Below the pieces are notes generated by a model. The model ran no database searches. It was not told the origin of the DNA and saw only the letters and a list, made by a program, of their open reading frames with translations. The translations under genes and the position numbers were made by a program. A DNA stretch of 64,000 bases from NCBI GenBank assembly GCA_026873275.1, contig JANTUC010000008.1, forward strand, positions 1,302,001 through 1,366,000, in the 5' to 3' direction. Within the stretch, counting starts at the first letter, position 1; each line of letters begins with the position of its first letter. Of the stretch, positions 20,827 to 32,762 are shown piece by piece. The stretch is from Pseudopithomyces maydicus. Taxonomy: Eukaryota > Ascomycota > Dothideomycetes > Pleosporales > Didymosphaeriaceae.

Positions 20827-23823
20827 TCACACGCCAAGGTATGTCCCGCTAGTAATGCGCTTCACGCTGCTTACCGGCTTCCACGTCGGCTCAACGTTGG
20901 CCGTTGACGGCACGCTCTCTTCGGCATCGGCGAACGGATCCAATTCCTTCTCCTCCTGCTTGCTCTCCCCAGGAACACTCTGGCTTACTGCAAGACCGCT
21001 GCCAAGACCAAGCGACCCTGTGCCTGCTATTTCCCATCGCGCTTCACTATTTCCTGGCCTCGCCTCGCCCTCGGTGAAAAAGCGGACCCGCATGCTCTGT
21101 GTGGGCTGATCGCGCGAGAAAGTGACTTCGCCCAACCGCCAGTATATCAGCCCTTTGTCTCGCGAAAACGTCCCGGCCGGCTTGGACTGGCAAGATGTTG
21201 TCTTGGATCCAGGCTCGAGTCGAAGGACCAAGACAACGTTCTGCAGCGTGACGCTGGCCTCATCTCCCATGTTGAACTTGGGGTTCAGTCCGTAGTTGAA
21301 GAGGACCGACGTTTGCGTAGGCTCCGTCTTCCAAACCGGGGAGAGCAGTATCGGAGCGAATGAGGCAAGGTTTTCGCCCTCGAGATGCACTTGATAGTGG
21401 AACGCGACCGAAGTCTTGGTGATCCTGGAAAGGTCGACCGTGTAAGTTCCAGGGCTTTCTGTCAGTTGCTCGACAAAGGCAGGATTCGGCGCAACTTTCT
21501 CCAAGACGGGGAAATTCTCCAAACGTATGTTCTCCGTGCCAAAGGGACCAGAAGACAAGTCAATCGGATTGAATGCAAGCGCGACCTGCCCAATTACCAA
21601 AGCTTTGGTGACATTTCCCTGCTCGAACCACGCACTAACTGTCTCTACCAATGACGCGTTTAACCCGGGCTCGTGTAAGTCAGGATGTTTCATCGTTGTG
21701 CTCGTTGAGCTACTCAGAGAACGACCGGATCGTACCGACTGTGTATCGGAGGCAGGGTGATCATCGGACATCAGGGTCCGGTGAGGAACTTTGAAAACGG
21801 GAGATGCTGGTTGAGGAGGGATTGCAGGTGGTGAGAATGTAGTGTTCTCGGAGCCAGCAGACGGGATCGGCGGCATCTCCCCTATGCTCGTAAGCTCGGG
21901 TGTGGCAGGGTTAGGTACAAAAATGGTGTTGCGGACGTCCCGTCGTCCACGCAATGTTCCCGAGCGCCTTGGTGGTGCGGCTTGCTGCAAACTGTCAGAT
22001 GCTGATGTCCATGGTTGAACAAGAGACTTACTGCTCGCAATGTATTGGCCATGTCGGCCAAAGCTGCATTGACATCGCCCTCCTCCTCTTGAATAGGCGC
22101 ATTCTTGATGTCGAGCTTGAACTGCGGTGGTGGATTCATTTCGGCAGTGCCACTAGTCGTCCAGGTTAGATGTTGCACCCATGTACAGTATATCAACTCA
22201 CTATCCAGCCTCTCTTGCTTCCTTCTCGGCTTCTGTGATGGCATCACTGGCAGATGGTGGAACCGAAAAGCCTTCTGCATCCTTTTCAGGCTGTTTACAT
22301 GTTAGCAAGATGATGTGCAGTGTACTTGGCGAATCGTACCTCGGGTTTGGCCTCTTCTTCCGCTGGAGGAGGCGATGAAGGCTCGATCAATTCGGGTATC
22401 GTATCGTGTGCAGTTCCGTTAGCAACCGCAGGGGCCGGAGTAGGGCTAGCTGCCCTTTCTTCAAAAGGCTCGGGACTTGATCCGTTGACACGGTCTGCAC
22501 TGGACTTGCGAGTGAACTTTGGCGACCCAGATGCGTCTGACGCACGTGGTGTTACACCTGTGGCGGACGAACTGGGGCGATCTACGGAAGACGACCCAGT
22601 ATCTCGATCCTTTGATTTCTTCTTGCCAAACCCTCCAAAAGCAGAGCCTATGTTCGAGTTTGATGCTCTTTCCGGAGACGGCTGTCGGCCATAGGGATGC
22701 ATGCTTTGCCGACGGCGATTCAAAACTGTCCCGAACCGCTTCAATGGATTCGAACTGTGCTTTCCTTCTGGGGCTATCGTGTTGTTAATTAAGAGCTCTT
22801 GAGAGCTATGGGGATCTCATACCAGAACCGCTTTTTTGACTTCTATCATCATCGGCTTGAATTGTCGGAGGTGGTGGCATTGGGGGAGGAACTGCCAGGT
22901 TCCGAGATGGAGTCCCTACATTGCTACCCTTGCGACTCGCTGGAGGGAGTTTTTCTCCACTACGCATTCTCAACGCCCACGTCTGAATCTCATCGGCCGT
23001 CTCGATGTTGAGCAACGCGTTTAATGTTTCTTCTGCGCTGATGCGATTACGCTCCACCTGATCAACCTCGTGAGTTTGGAATTGCGTGAGGGCGTCGCGG
23101 AGATGGTTCAGCCTGCTTTCGTCCACGGCTTGTAGCTTCTCGAATACGTATGGAGCCTGCGATTCCCACTGCAGCGTCGCGTTTTCAACTTCGGCGACTG
23201 CGCCGGCCACAGCAGATGCCTTCGCCTTTGCGCCCTTTTCCCTAAGCTTTTCTGCCTTCTTCTTCGCCGTATCAATCTCTCGAGCCATGGATGACAGGTT
23301 TCCGGATATGGTGGACATTGCTTGAACCTCACGATTCGTCGCGGAGAATTCCCGCAGCGGACGCTCGACATCGACTTCGATCTTCTGGGCCAGTGTGTGG
23401 TGCGATTCGGCGACGGCCTCGGTCGCGCTGACGATCTTCTGCCATGGCGTCGAAAAGATGCTGGATGCTGTCAGCGCATGTCCCCATGGCGGCGCGCATG
23501 TGCATTCCCCTACCCCAGATCCGAAGACTCGTCTGGCGGGCGCTTGTTGGCGAGTTTCCGCAAGCCCTGTACATAGGCCTCCTCTACCCGGCGGCGTTCC
23601 TGCTGCCCGTGAGCTCCCGCATTGCGACACGTGGACAAGGACCCACCTGTAGCCAGTCGGCAATCTGGGCATTGAGCTGGCTGACATGCTTCATGCGCCC
23701 GTTGAGCACCTCCACGGCTTGCGCTGGTGGCAGAGCATCCTACCGCTGTTAGCAGCTGTAGCTTGGACGGAGGCGTTGGACTCGTACCAGCAGGCCCGGG
23801 TATTCTTTGCGCTGTAACTCCAT
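20827..23823 (-). CDS. syp1: Syp1-like F-BAR/muniscin endocytic adaptor
   Basis: An early-arriving endocytic adaptor: the F-BAR part binds curved plasma membrane and the C-terminal mu-homology domain binds cargo and coat partners. Eight exons: 23823-23788, 23739-23647, 23599-23514, 23460-22823, 22773-22340, 22290-22202, 22152-22032, 21984-20827; 884 residues in one consistent frame. The first exon is only 12 codons (MELQRKEYPGLL), then AQAVEVLNGRMKHVSQLNAQ and ERRRVEEAYVQGLRKLANK, classic for the N-terminal F-BAR helices. A coiled coil (KKKAEKLREKGAKAKAS) follows. The middle is Ser/Pro-rich, with FGGFGKKKSKDRD. The muHD fills the last exon (about residue 560 on), ending KRITSGTYLGV. The third-exon acceptor is a CAGCAG pair, so one extra Gln is possible. 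Confidence 0.9.
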
Positions 23824-24972
23824 GGCAGATTTGTGGAGTAGGCCACGACGGCCGCGGGAGAGCGATTCGGGGTGCTTTACATAGAAGATCTCCCGCAGCG
23901 AGCTGTCCGGGAGTGTCGCGGAGCTGTAAGGACCTCACTGCGTTGTCACGCCTCGGGTGGGTCGCCCCGTCCGTTTACGGCTAAGGCCAAGATGGATGCG
24001 ATTCGCCCAGGATTACGTCAAATGCGCTTGCACCGAGGTTTCGAATAACATATGAGGACGGTGGCCCAGGCAGCGTGTGCCCTGGTGGTGGGGGAGTCCC
24101 CAGCAGCCCAACCTGCGTCGTATGGCAGTCGCATGCATGGCCAGCCCAAGTACACTAGGGTTGCTCGTTCACCGTGGCTGCGCTTCTCTCGCCCACTACC
24201 TTTCGAGGCAACAACACGCCACTAACTCTGGTGCTAACAGCAGCACAGGCACTACTTAGGTGTCACGAATCAAGCACACCCGCGGCCTGGGTCGACTGCA
24301 GCGAATTCTCCAGCCGTTTTCACCTCTGTTTTGTTTTTATTGCGGGCTACCTGCCGTCAACCAGCACGAATGGCGACCGACTGGCGGGCGAAACTGGGCT
24401 TCTCAGCGCGATTGTCCGCTGTCACCAAAATGCAAGTACATGAACACACCTACAAGTTGCCAAGGTGATGGCTAGCTTACAAGCACTACCTCGTAAGGCC
24501 ATCCCTTGAAGTTCAACATCCGCCACGGGTGGTCAAATCGTACATAGTATATAAGTTCGAGTGCCCCAGTGCAATACCAGACACGGGTGTCTTGCCCACC
24601 GTCTCTCTACATAGACTCCACATCCTCTCACTCGAGCGAGCTGAGGAACGAACTGACTGTGCTCCAGAACGTCAGCCTTTCAAGTATCTGACCCGACGCT
24701 TCTCGCAGCCCAAGCACGTCGTGAAGCCACCGTTTTCGAGGCGAAAGCTTATGACGATGCCCAATCTCATGCAATGCTTCCCGCCTCCAATGTAACCAGC
24801 ACCCGGACTGACCTTGCCTCAGAGTGACTACGAAACACTGTGCTCGGAGAAAATAGCAAGCTTGGGCGCACCCGCAGTTCAGCTGCATCCGTATGAGGTA
24901 GCAATCTTCACTGTATCACAGCGCCACGTTTAATCAAGTCAGGATGAAAACCACGTCCCCACGCCGTCCGGA
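23824..24972. other. Divergent promoter region, Syp1 and CDK-like kinase
   Basis: About 1.15 kb between two divergent start codons. No gene seen. The short frames overlap one another on both strands and show no protein-like composition. Confidence 0.6.
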
Positions 24973-25995
24973 ATGGATATTGGCGAGTATACAAACTGCG
25001 TGTACCATCGCGAGGGCCTCTTCTCGGTTGTGTACAAGGCAACTACCACCAATCACGGAGAATACTTTGCTTCATCGGTTCCATCGAGTAGAAAGATGGT
25101 GGCCTTGAAAGTCACGCAGCCTGCGGTCATGGAGCCCCCTCACGATTCCAAACGCGAAGCCCAAATCCTTAAACTCGCTGCTTCAGACCGCGTGATAACG
25201 CTTCTCGAAACGTTTCATGAGCCAGGATCGAGATATGTTCTCATCTTCCCGTTCATGCCTCACGACTTCAACCAGCTTCTCCATGGGAATAAATTGTCCA
25301 AATTACAGACTAAAGGTGCTCTTAAAGACATGTTTTCTGCTCTGGCATATATACACAGTCGAGGAATCATCCACAGAGATGTGAAACCCTCCAATATCTT
25401 ACTCCGGTCTTTGGATGGGCCAGCGTATCTGACAGACTTTGGCATAGCATGGAGTTCTGAGGTTGCCGGGTCCGAACCAGCCGATGAAAAAATCACTGAT
25501 GTAGGCACAACCTGTTACAGGCCGCCGGAGCTTCTTTTTGGGAATAAAAAGTATGGCTATAAGCTTGATCTTTGGGCTGCCGGATGCACTGTGGCTGAGG
25601 CGGTTGTGCCAACTCATTCCACCTTGTTTGACTCTGGAGAAATGGGTAGCGACCTAGCACTGATAGCAAGCACATTTAGCAAGCTGGGGACTCCAAACCT
25701 GGACGTATGGCCGGTATGCTACCTAAGCTGATCATGTTGTCACGGAATTAAAGAGTTGTAGGAAGCTGCAAGTTTCCCGGATTGGGGAAGGTCCAATTCA
25801 TCGAGTTCCCTCCTCGTCCATGGCACGAAGTGTTGCCTGGCACCTCAGATGTCGAACAAGACGTCGTCAGTAAGCTGGTCCGCTATGAAAGCACGGAGAG
25901 GCTGGAAGCAGCTCAGGTAAGCGCCTTCGCTCTATCATGTCTTCAACGGAAGCCAACTAGTCTAGGTCCTCGAACACGCGTACTTTGCAGCGTAG
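24973..25995 (+). CDS. CDK-activating-kinase-like Ser/Thr kinase (CMGC)
   Basis: A small CMGC protein kinase, most like the fungal Csk1/Cak1 branch that phosphorylates CDK T-loops; that role is inferred. Exons 24973-25713, 25762-25916 and 25966-25995 (a 10-codon end exon, VLEHAYFAA). Glycine loop REGLFSVVYKA, VALKVT Lys, catalytic loop HRDVKPSNILL, LTDFGIAW, activation-segment end VGTTCYRPPELLFG. The C-lobe has DLWAAGCTVAEAV. The summed exons are one base short of a multiple of three. The break is at G4 25784-25787: the family-like EAASFPDW lies in one frame and GKVQFIEFPPRPW in the next. A downstream acceptor at GCAAG (exon from 25773) would keep frame without an added base but would delete the EAASFPDW block. 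The protein is about 308 residues with the base restored. Confidence 0.8.
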
Positions 25996-26477
25996 ACTGC
26001 TGGTTTCGCTTTGTTAAGAAGAATGGTAGTTTGTGATCTTACTGTGGTGTGAAGCGTGCAGATAGAAAAGCGAGACTACCTAGAGTGCACACTTCTTCTC
26101 GCATTGTCAGTGGCCAATGCACGAAGAACGATGTTCGATAGACACGTGAATATATGCAGATGCTTTATTACTTGCCGATGCTGTGGCTGATGGAGTGCGC
26201 CAAAGTTTTGGGGAATGACACGCTAAAACATGCCTGCCTGTTAACGACGGGCGCGACCTGGCTAATGCAGGGTACAGTCGACCGGGCACCCATGAAACCA
26301 AACCCTCCCTCGACATCACTGCACAACAAACCCCACGGGCCTTGTTGTGCCGCACCGAGCTCCAATAACACTGCATGTCGTCGCCGCTGCGGTAGCTGCT
26401 GCCAGGCGCCGGCTGCGTTTCACGAAAACCCCACCTGATAATTCCACCCCTCCATCCTCCGCAAGCCCGCAGACACC
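25996..26477. other. Intergenic region
   Basis: 3' end of the kinase gene and promoter of the Mo25 gene, both rightward. No gene seen. Confidence 0.6.
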
Positions 26478-27814
26478 ATGGCCTTTCTATTCCGCAAATC
26501 CGCAAAGCCCCCACTCGAGCTTGTGCGCTCCACCAAGGAGCTGACGATACGGCTGAGCGAGGAGTCGAAGCCAAATCCCAAGGTTTGCACCGCGCCGCCA
26601 CAGCACGCTGCGCACACCACTGACTTCTGAAAGACCGAGGAAGAGCTGGCGAAGGACCTCCAACAACTGAAAATCAGACTTCAAGGCACGCCTGGTACTT
26701 GCACATTTTCCTCCTCTTCGCCCATCGTTCACTGTCAGTTGACTGGCAAGCACACATCTAACTGTATGCAGAATCAGAAGTCAACCCAGCACAGGTGTTC
26801 GAGCTGCTGAGCGTCATAATCCAGGACGACCTCCTTTACACCCTCGCCACCAACATCCACAAGCTTCCGTTTGAATCGCGCAAGGATGCCCAAGTCATCT
26901 TCTCTACTGCCTTCCGCTACAAGCCTGCCGGTGCCACCGATCCTCAGGTCTTACACCATGTCATACAGTACCGACCAGAGATCATAATAGCGCTGTGCAA
27001 AGGATACGATCGACGAGAGAGCGCGATGCCTTGTGGAGGTGTATTGCGGGAAGCCCTTAAGTACGACTCCATCGCTGCGCTCTTGCTGTACGACGAGCCG
27101 ATGCCAGACGGAAAGACACGGGACCTTGCAAGCGTGAATCCGGATTTGCCTTCGTCTGGGGAGGGCGTCTTTTGGAACTTCTTCAATTGGATAGACAAAG
27201 GTGCATTTGAAGTGAGCGCGGATGCGTTCAATACGTTCAGGGTATGCCAGCCGCGGTTACGAGAACGTACAGAGTCTGACAAGACCTTTAGGACATCCTT
27301 ACCAAGCACAAAGGTCTGGTGGCGGGGTATCTGCAGACGAATTTCGACATGTTCTTCTCGAGATACAACACGATATTGATCCAGTCAGAGAGTTACGTCA
27401 CAAAGAGACAGTCTATCAAACTCTTGGGCGAAATACTGCTCGACCGAGCAAACTACAATGTTATGACACAATATGTCGATTCAGGGGAGCATCTCAAGAT
27501 CATCATGAAGTTACTGCGGGACGATCGGCGGATGATCAATTATGAAGGCTTTCACGTCTTCAAGGTCAGTCTTGGTGTACATTTGATCGCGGCTCCCTAC
27601 TGACTGGCATGCGTAGGTTTTTGTTGCTAATCCCAACAAGTCCGTTGCGGTGCAGCGTATTCTCATCAGCAACCGCGAAAAGCTACTACGCTTTTTACCG
27701 AACTTCCTTGAGGACCGCACAGAGGACGAACAATTCAATGATGAGAAGAGCTTCTTGATTAGGCAAATAGAAAATCTTCCGTCTGCGCCGGTAGCGCCTC
27801 CAGCAGCGGCATGA
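26478..27814 (+). CDS. hym1: Mo25/Hym1-family scaffold protein
   Basis: An armadillo-like helical scaffold that partners with GCK/STE20-type kinases in the RAM/MOR morphogenesis pathway and is needed for polarised growth and septation. Exons 26478-26582, 26634-26694, 26772-27241, 27292-27564 and 27617-27814 give 368 residues, close to the usual family length. The N-terminus MAFLFRKSAKPPLELVRS is the standard Mo25 opening. PCGGVLREALKYDSIA and FNFFNWIDKGAFEVSADA-like sequence (here WNFFNWIDKGAFEVSADAF) are family hallmarks, as are FFSRYNTILIQSESYVTKRQ and VFVANPNKS. The tail is a short Pro/Ala run. All splice sites are GT-AG and the frame is clean. Very secure. Confidence 0.93.
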
Positions 27815-28369
27815 CCTCTTCCAACTCTGTAGGAGATTTTCGTTTGTTTCTATTGCATGGCTGGAGTTACTCTGGGCGTATTGGCTTTGCAACGACCACA
27901 CGATGGCTGGCACTGTGAGCGATTCTAGCATAAGTGTGTATCTTTATGTACACTGGACGAGATCACGTCTTTGAATGATGACTGGGACGACGTGTGGGAC
28001 TAGCAACACAGAGGAAGGAAAGGCCATATGACTCTGAAGCAGCACTATGTGTTACGCTTTTGCGATGTTGGTTCGTTGATGGATAATGAATCAATGCTAT
28101 TTCTCGTAGAGCCAAGTGGCGAGCACGGGATGGTGGAAGAGAAATCATTCGATGATAGAGCTCACATCGCACCTCTGAGAAATTATTCAAGCAACACTTC
28201 CAGCTCGCTCGTGACCAATGTTGCGTTGTTGATAGCCAGTCTTGCAGTGATAGGTCAAGGCTTGATGACCTCTACCCTTGCCTGATTGGCTGCCGAGCTT
28301 TGCCCGACGCTTCGAACCTCGAATGCGACATCAACGCCATCGCAACCACCCGCAGCTCCGACATCCACA
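27815..28369. other. Intergenic region
   Basis: 3' end of Mo25 and promoter of the complex I subunit gene. No gene seen. Confidence 0.6.
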
Positions 28370-29351
28370 ATGGCCTCCAAGTTGGTACCTTTCATGTATC
28401 GCAACGGTCCTCGCGCCCTGCGCCAGCTCCAGCGGACTCAATGGCGGGCCTTCAGCGTCACAGCGCCCGCCCGAAGCGACTCCCTCATGGTGGTGAGTAG
28501 CTCTTCGACCTCCCTCACACCTGCCATTGCACCACTGACGAGGCCTACAGCATCGTGATACACCCGAGAACAACCCTTCTATCCCGTTCAAATTCACCGC
28601 GCAGAATGAGGAGCTTATCAAGGAGATCGTCTCCCGGTACCCCTCGCAGTATAAGAAGGCCGCCGTTATGCCTCTGCTCGACCTTGGCCAGCGCCAGCAC
28701 GGCTTCACAAGCATCAGCGTCATGAACGAAGTAGCACGGATACTCGAAATGCCGCCTATGCGTGTGTATGAGGTCGCCACCTTCTATACCATGTACAACC
28801 GGAACCCAGTTGGCAAATTCCACGTCCAGGTCTGCACAACGGTAAGTCGCAGACGCACCCATGGAGCTGGCATTTATTGACATGCGTAGACTCCGTGCAT
28901 GCTGTGCAACAGCGATGCGGTCATGAAGGCCGTTGAAGATACCCTTGGCATCCACCACGGAGGAACTACTAAGGACGGCCTCTTCACATTTACCGAGGTC
29001 GAGTGCCTTGGAGCATGTGCCAACGCCCCCATGGTTCAGATCAATGACGATTTCTACGAGGACCTTACATACGATTCGACTGTTTCACTGCTGAAGGCTC
29101 TCCAAAACGCTGCCGAGAAGACCGGTGCGCAAGCTGGGACGCCAGGCCTTGCTGGTGATGGTTACACTATCATCACTGGCGAGAGCAGGGAGAACATTGA
29201 ACAGGGACGCGGATACACGGCGAATGGAGTGCAGGTGCCCGCCCCGGGGCCTTTGAGTGGAAGGAAGAGCTGCGAGCCTGCTACCGGTCTTACCTCGTTA
29301 ACAAGTGAACCTTGGGGCAACGAGACCCTGAGGAAGGATGGGGAATTGTGA
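28370..29351 (+). CDS. nuo-24: NADH:ubiquinone oxidoreductase 24-kDa subunit (NDUFV2/NuoE)
   Basis: Mitochondrial complex I peripheral-arm subunit that carries the [2Fe-2S] cluster N1a next to the flavin subunit. Exons 28370-28492, 28551-28841 and 28890-29351 give 291 residues. The first about 35 residues ([20 protein letters not shown], then [11 protein letters not shown]) form a mitochondrial presequence. The thioredoxin-like domain follows: [34 protein letters not shown]. The four cluster cysteines are VCTTTPCMLC (first and second; the intron falls between them) and CLGACANAP. The C-terminus, [14 protein letters not shown], is typical of fungal copies. The start is the ATG in a CCACAATGG context; no earlier in-frame ATG exists. 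Confidence 0.95.
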
Positions 29352-30242
29352 GCTTGTATATATGTGGGGGTTTACCTTCCTGGTGCCTGTCTGAGTGGCT
29401 TTTAACGTTCGCCAGCATTTGTAGAACATGTGAAAAATTTCTTGCCGTACCCAATATTTCTATGCAAATTACGGTGACATGCTTTTCACTATAGGTTAGG
29501 CTCATCACTTTGAGCGAGAAACGTTAACTTTCCCGTGTTGAATATTTAGTTATCGGAGGCTCAAAGCTGATATATCCAATGGCCGATATAACCTTCACCC
29601 GGGTACCCTTCCAGCCAATGTCTTGATGTATTATGATCAAGTTATGCCCGGTAACCTAACACATCACGAAAACGCTGCAACCCAAACCTTGCGAGAATTT
29701 TTTCTTCAATTATGCCAAGATGTAATCTTAGTAAACTACGATTTGTTTTCTTGACCTTTTGTCTCGGGTGCATGGCGAGCAGGTTGTTCAATTTTTCACT
29801 TCTGTAGCCATGTGAAAATGATTGGCGCCCTGTAACAGTGGTGGGCTATGACGGCATATTGTCGCTCTGTAGACAGAAGATTTGAATGACGAAGGCGATC
29901 TTCATCACTTCACTTTAAGGGCACTGTTTGCTAGGAGACGGGCAATTGAAGGCCATGCATAGCGAGGTACTTCAGCCTCGACCGTGGAGGCAAACGCGTG
30001 ATGCAAATATATAACGCTGATGATTCGTTCACAATCCTTCTTCAGCCCACTTGAATTTATATTCGAGCCATGACCATGACTATTCTGAAAGAACAATAAT
30101 TTGGACCAATCGCAGGCTGAATTGGCCGCGGGTGAAAGTGGCGTCCATGTGACGGTCTTGGCGACCGCTGCCTACAACTCCGCACTTCTCCGCGTCCACT
30201 CACCTAGCAAGCACTTTACCTAGGTACAGAACCAATAGCACC
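29352..30242. other. Intergenic region
   Basis: About 0.9 kb, AT-rich, between two rightward genes. I see only short frames with no protein-like character. Confidence 0.6.
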
Positions 30243-31429
30243 ATGGACGAAATCGCGACCGAACCAGCTGTGAAGTTCAAGCGACGTAAAATCACACAAT
30301 CCAAACGGTCTCGCTTTGGAGTCGAAAGTCACGACGCCGTTGCTGCGCCGCAGTCTCCAAGCACTCCAACAGTTGCAGAAGATGAAGCGCTGACTCTATC
30401 GGGTGACGATGATACCTCGTCCACATTGAAGGAGATATTGCGCACTCGAAAGCGCCCGCGTGATCGTCTACGGGAAGCTGCAGCGCGCGCAGAAGTCACA
30501 AAGGCACAGGCACTAGTTCGGCGGGAGCAAGATGCGCCGAAGCAGGGCTATACGGGGCGATTCGTCCCTCAAACCGGACAGGTAGTGGATAAGGAGGACC
30601 AGCAGATGTATGTTCCCCAACTTTTGTTGATAACATTTGTTCGTTACCTTGAGCGCATGGTTTCGAGTATTAGGCATTGGGCACAGAAGCTAACGAACCA
30701 GTACGGAATATATAGAAGCCCGTCTAGCTGAGAAAAACCAACGTCTATACGGTTGGCCAATCCCACAACACCTCGCTACAGCTGTTGCTATGCTCGCACC
30801 CGAATCCCCGCAGACAGATCTCAGCCGACCCGCCGGCCCACACCCACTCGCTGGCCTGGTGTCGCAGTCAGAAACGCCAGACAATGAGAAGGGGAACAGG
30901 CTGGCAGCTGGGATGGGAAAACTCGAGGAGATAGATCTCGGCCCAGGATCGACCTCGCGCGCTGAAGCGGCCTGGAAGAAGCTCGAGGGTGGTCAGATTG
31001 AAGAAAAACCCGCTGGAAAGGTGCGCCTTGGACGAGATGGCAAGCCACGTCGACAGCACAAGCGACGCAACAGCGAGGATCTTAGGAGAGATGCGATCGT
31101 CGACGCTGTTCTACGAGAGGCAAAGCGTGCGTTCCCAATAATTTCTTTCTTTATGACCTGAAGTGTCGCTAATATTCTTTCCAGTGGACTATTTCGACGA
31201 AGAAGCACCAAGCAACCCGACCCAAGACTCAGCCAACAATGATGAAGCCCTCGTCGAGCAATTTCGACAAGAGTTTCTCGAATCCATCGAATCAAGACAA
31301 CAACGCAAGCCCGCTGCTCCCGCTCACGGCGTCAAAGAAGCGCCAAAAGGCCCGAAACTGGGTGGTTCAAGAAGTGCAAGAGCAGCAATGCAAGCGCAAA
31401 GAGAGCAAGCCGCAAAAAATAAGAGGTGA
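30243..31429 (+). CDS. Hep59/Tls1 (C9orf78)-family splicing-associated protein
   Basis: A nuclear, intrinsically disordered, charged protein of the Hep_59 family. Fission yeast Tls1 and human C9orf78 bind the spliceosomal helicase Brr2 and affect splicing of selected transcripts; this role is from family knowledge. Exons 30243-30607, 30702-31126 and 31185-31429 give 344 residues. Seen: KFKRRKITQSKRSRFGVES at the start, TLKEILRTRKRPRDRLREA, GYTGRFVPQTGQVVDKEDQQ, then (after intron 1) ITEYIEARLAEKNQRLYGW, RRNSEDLRRDAIVDAVLREA and LDYFDEEAP. The tail is basic with RSARAAMQAQREQAAKNKR. The composition of alternating Arg/Lys and Glu/Asp blocks matches the family. Confidence 0.85.
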
Positions 31430-31843
31430 ACACTTGTGTAGGCTTCGGCCTTGTACTGTATATTTTTGTTACGCATTTCGTTTTGCTACGTTTGCCAACA
31501 GTCCTCGTGTAGAGGGGGCACGGCGCGCGTTCTGCGATGTTTATGTCTTGCTTGTTTCGTTTGTGCTTATGCCACACTAACCTGTATGATATATGTACTA
31601 ATCTTTCGAAGATCCTCTAGGCTTCATGATGGGAGGGTACTTGGGCCGGATGATTGGCGACCAATGGCGGTCAAGAACACATCTTGGTATATGAAGCGCT
31701 AAAAGTGGAGAGTCTCTGTTGCCAATTTGGTGTCTAGACGTAGGGGCAGTGCTGTTTGACACCTCTTACGATAGTGCCTTGGGTCATGTGTTGCGAGTCC
31801 GCATTTGAGACTCAGAGATGAATCAACATGACTTGTTACCCTC

Positions 31844-31888
31844 GAGTTGTACGTAACTTTGATAGGAGTTGTACGTAATTTTGATGGG
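31844..31888. repeat. 22-nt tandem pair
   Basis: GAGTTGTACGTAA followed by a TTTGAT block occurs twice in direct tandem with one or two changes. No other copy noticed nearby. Confidence 0.6.
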
Positions 31889-32601
31889 TGCTCACGGTCT
31901 CGTTGTAGACAGAACAGAGATCATATTCCGAAAGCAGAACTTGTCATCACTGGTCAGAATGTATTGATCCAGACCAGATTGGTGAGCTATACAACGCCAT
32001 AGAGATGACTTTTCGTTTTTCCCAATATACGATGGTCTCCTCACTGTTCCACCATACGTTGGAATGATTGTAGCACACCAGGCCTAAGGAATGAACTAAA
32101 CGATGTTGGAAGGCAGTTTACAGAGTACCTTCGCTAAGACTAGTGCGAGGGATGTGAAAACGCATACAACTAAAACTCTTACGGCTAAGCTTGCTGCATG
32201 GCCACGACAACGACGCGGCCGTCGCCTCACCACTGCCTGGCTGCCACCACAGCTACACACGTGTCGTTACTATGCAGAACTTGTGCGCGCTATCTATATT
32301 GGGCTCTTAGTCGAGAAGCCAGCGAGCTTCCAGAGCATGAGCCTCTGTCACAGTCGTTGGCATATTCCAAGTCGTTTGGTGACAGCTATCAGTCAATGCT
32401 GCTTCACAGGAGCAGCTGCCGGATTATTTGACAGTGAAGTAATTTACATGACGTGTTTGTACCAACAATATGCACCGATAAGCATCAATTTGGTGTCTCT
32501 GCGTCGCTTCATCGAGACCCACCACTTCTGCAGACTTCTACGTAGGACTTGAAGACTGGCAGCCTCATTTCCAAGCTTTAGGACACTAAAACACATCACC
32601 A

Positions 32602-32648
32602 GTTATCACCGACGGTTATCACCGAACCTGCTCCTCATTTATATATAG
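32602..32648 (+). promoter_or_regulatory. Repeated GTTATCACCGA motif plus TATA box
   Basis: GTTATCACCGA at 32602-32612 and 32615-32625 (13-nt spacing), then TATATATAG at 32640-32648. This is a good core promoter for the coiled-coil gene. It places the start codon at 32763 rather than at 32658, which would lie only about 10 nt past the TATA box. Confidence 0.5.
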
Positions 32649-32762
32649 AAGCCCCCTGTGAGGATGTATACTCCTTACTCAAAATACTACATTAATCCTG
32701 CGGCCCCTTTTACTTACCAAGACCTCCAACAACTTCGCGAACATCAGGCCACAGATCGTGCG

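Larger units (their letters stand above)
31430..32762. other. Intergenic region with a direct repeat and core promoter
   Basis: About 1.3 kb. Contains a 22-nt tandem pair near 31844-31888 and an 11-mer repeated at 32602 and 32615, close to a TATA box at 32640. A 149-codon frame at 32103-32552 has no protein-like features and is not called. Confidence 0.55.

Noticed and set aside
32103..32552. 149-codon open frame
   Set aside because: No conserved motif, no promoter or splice support; composition looks random.
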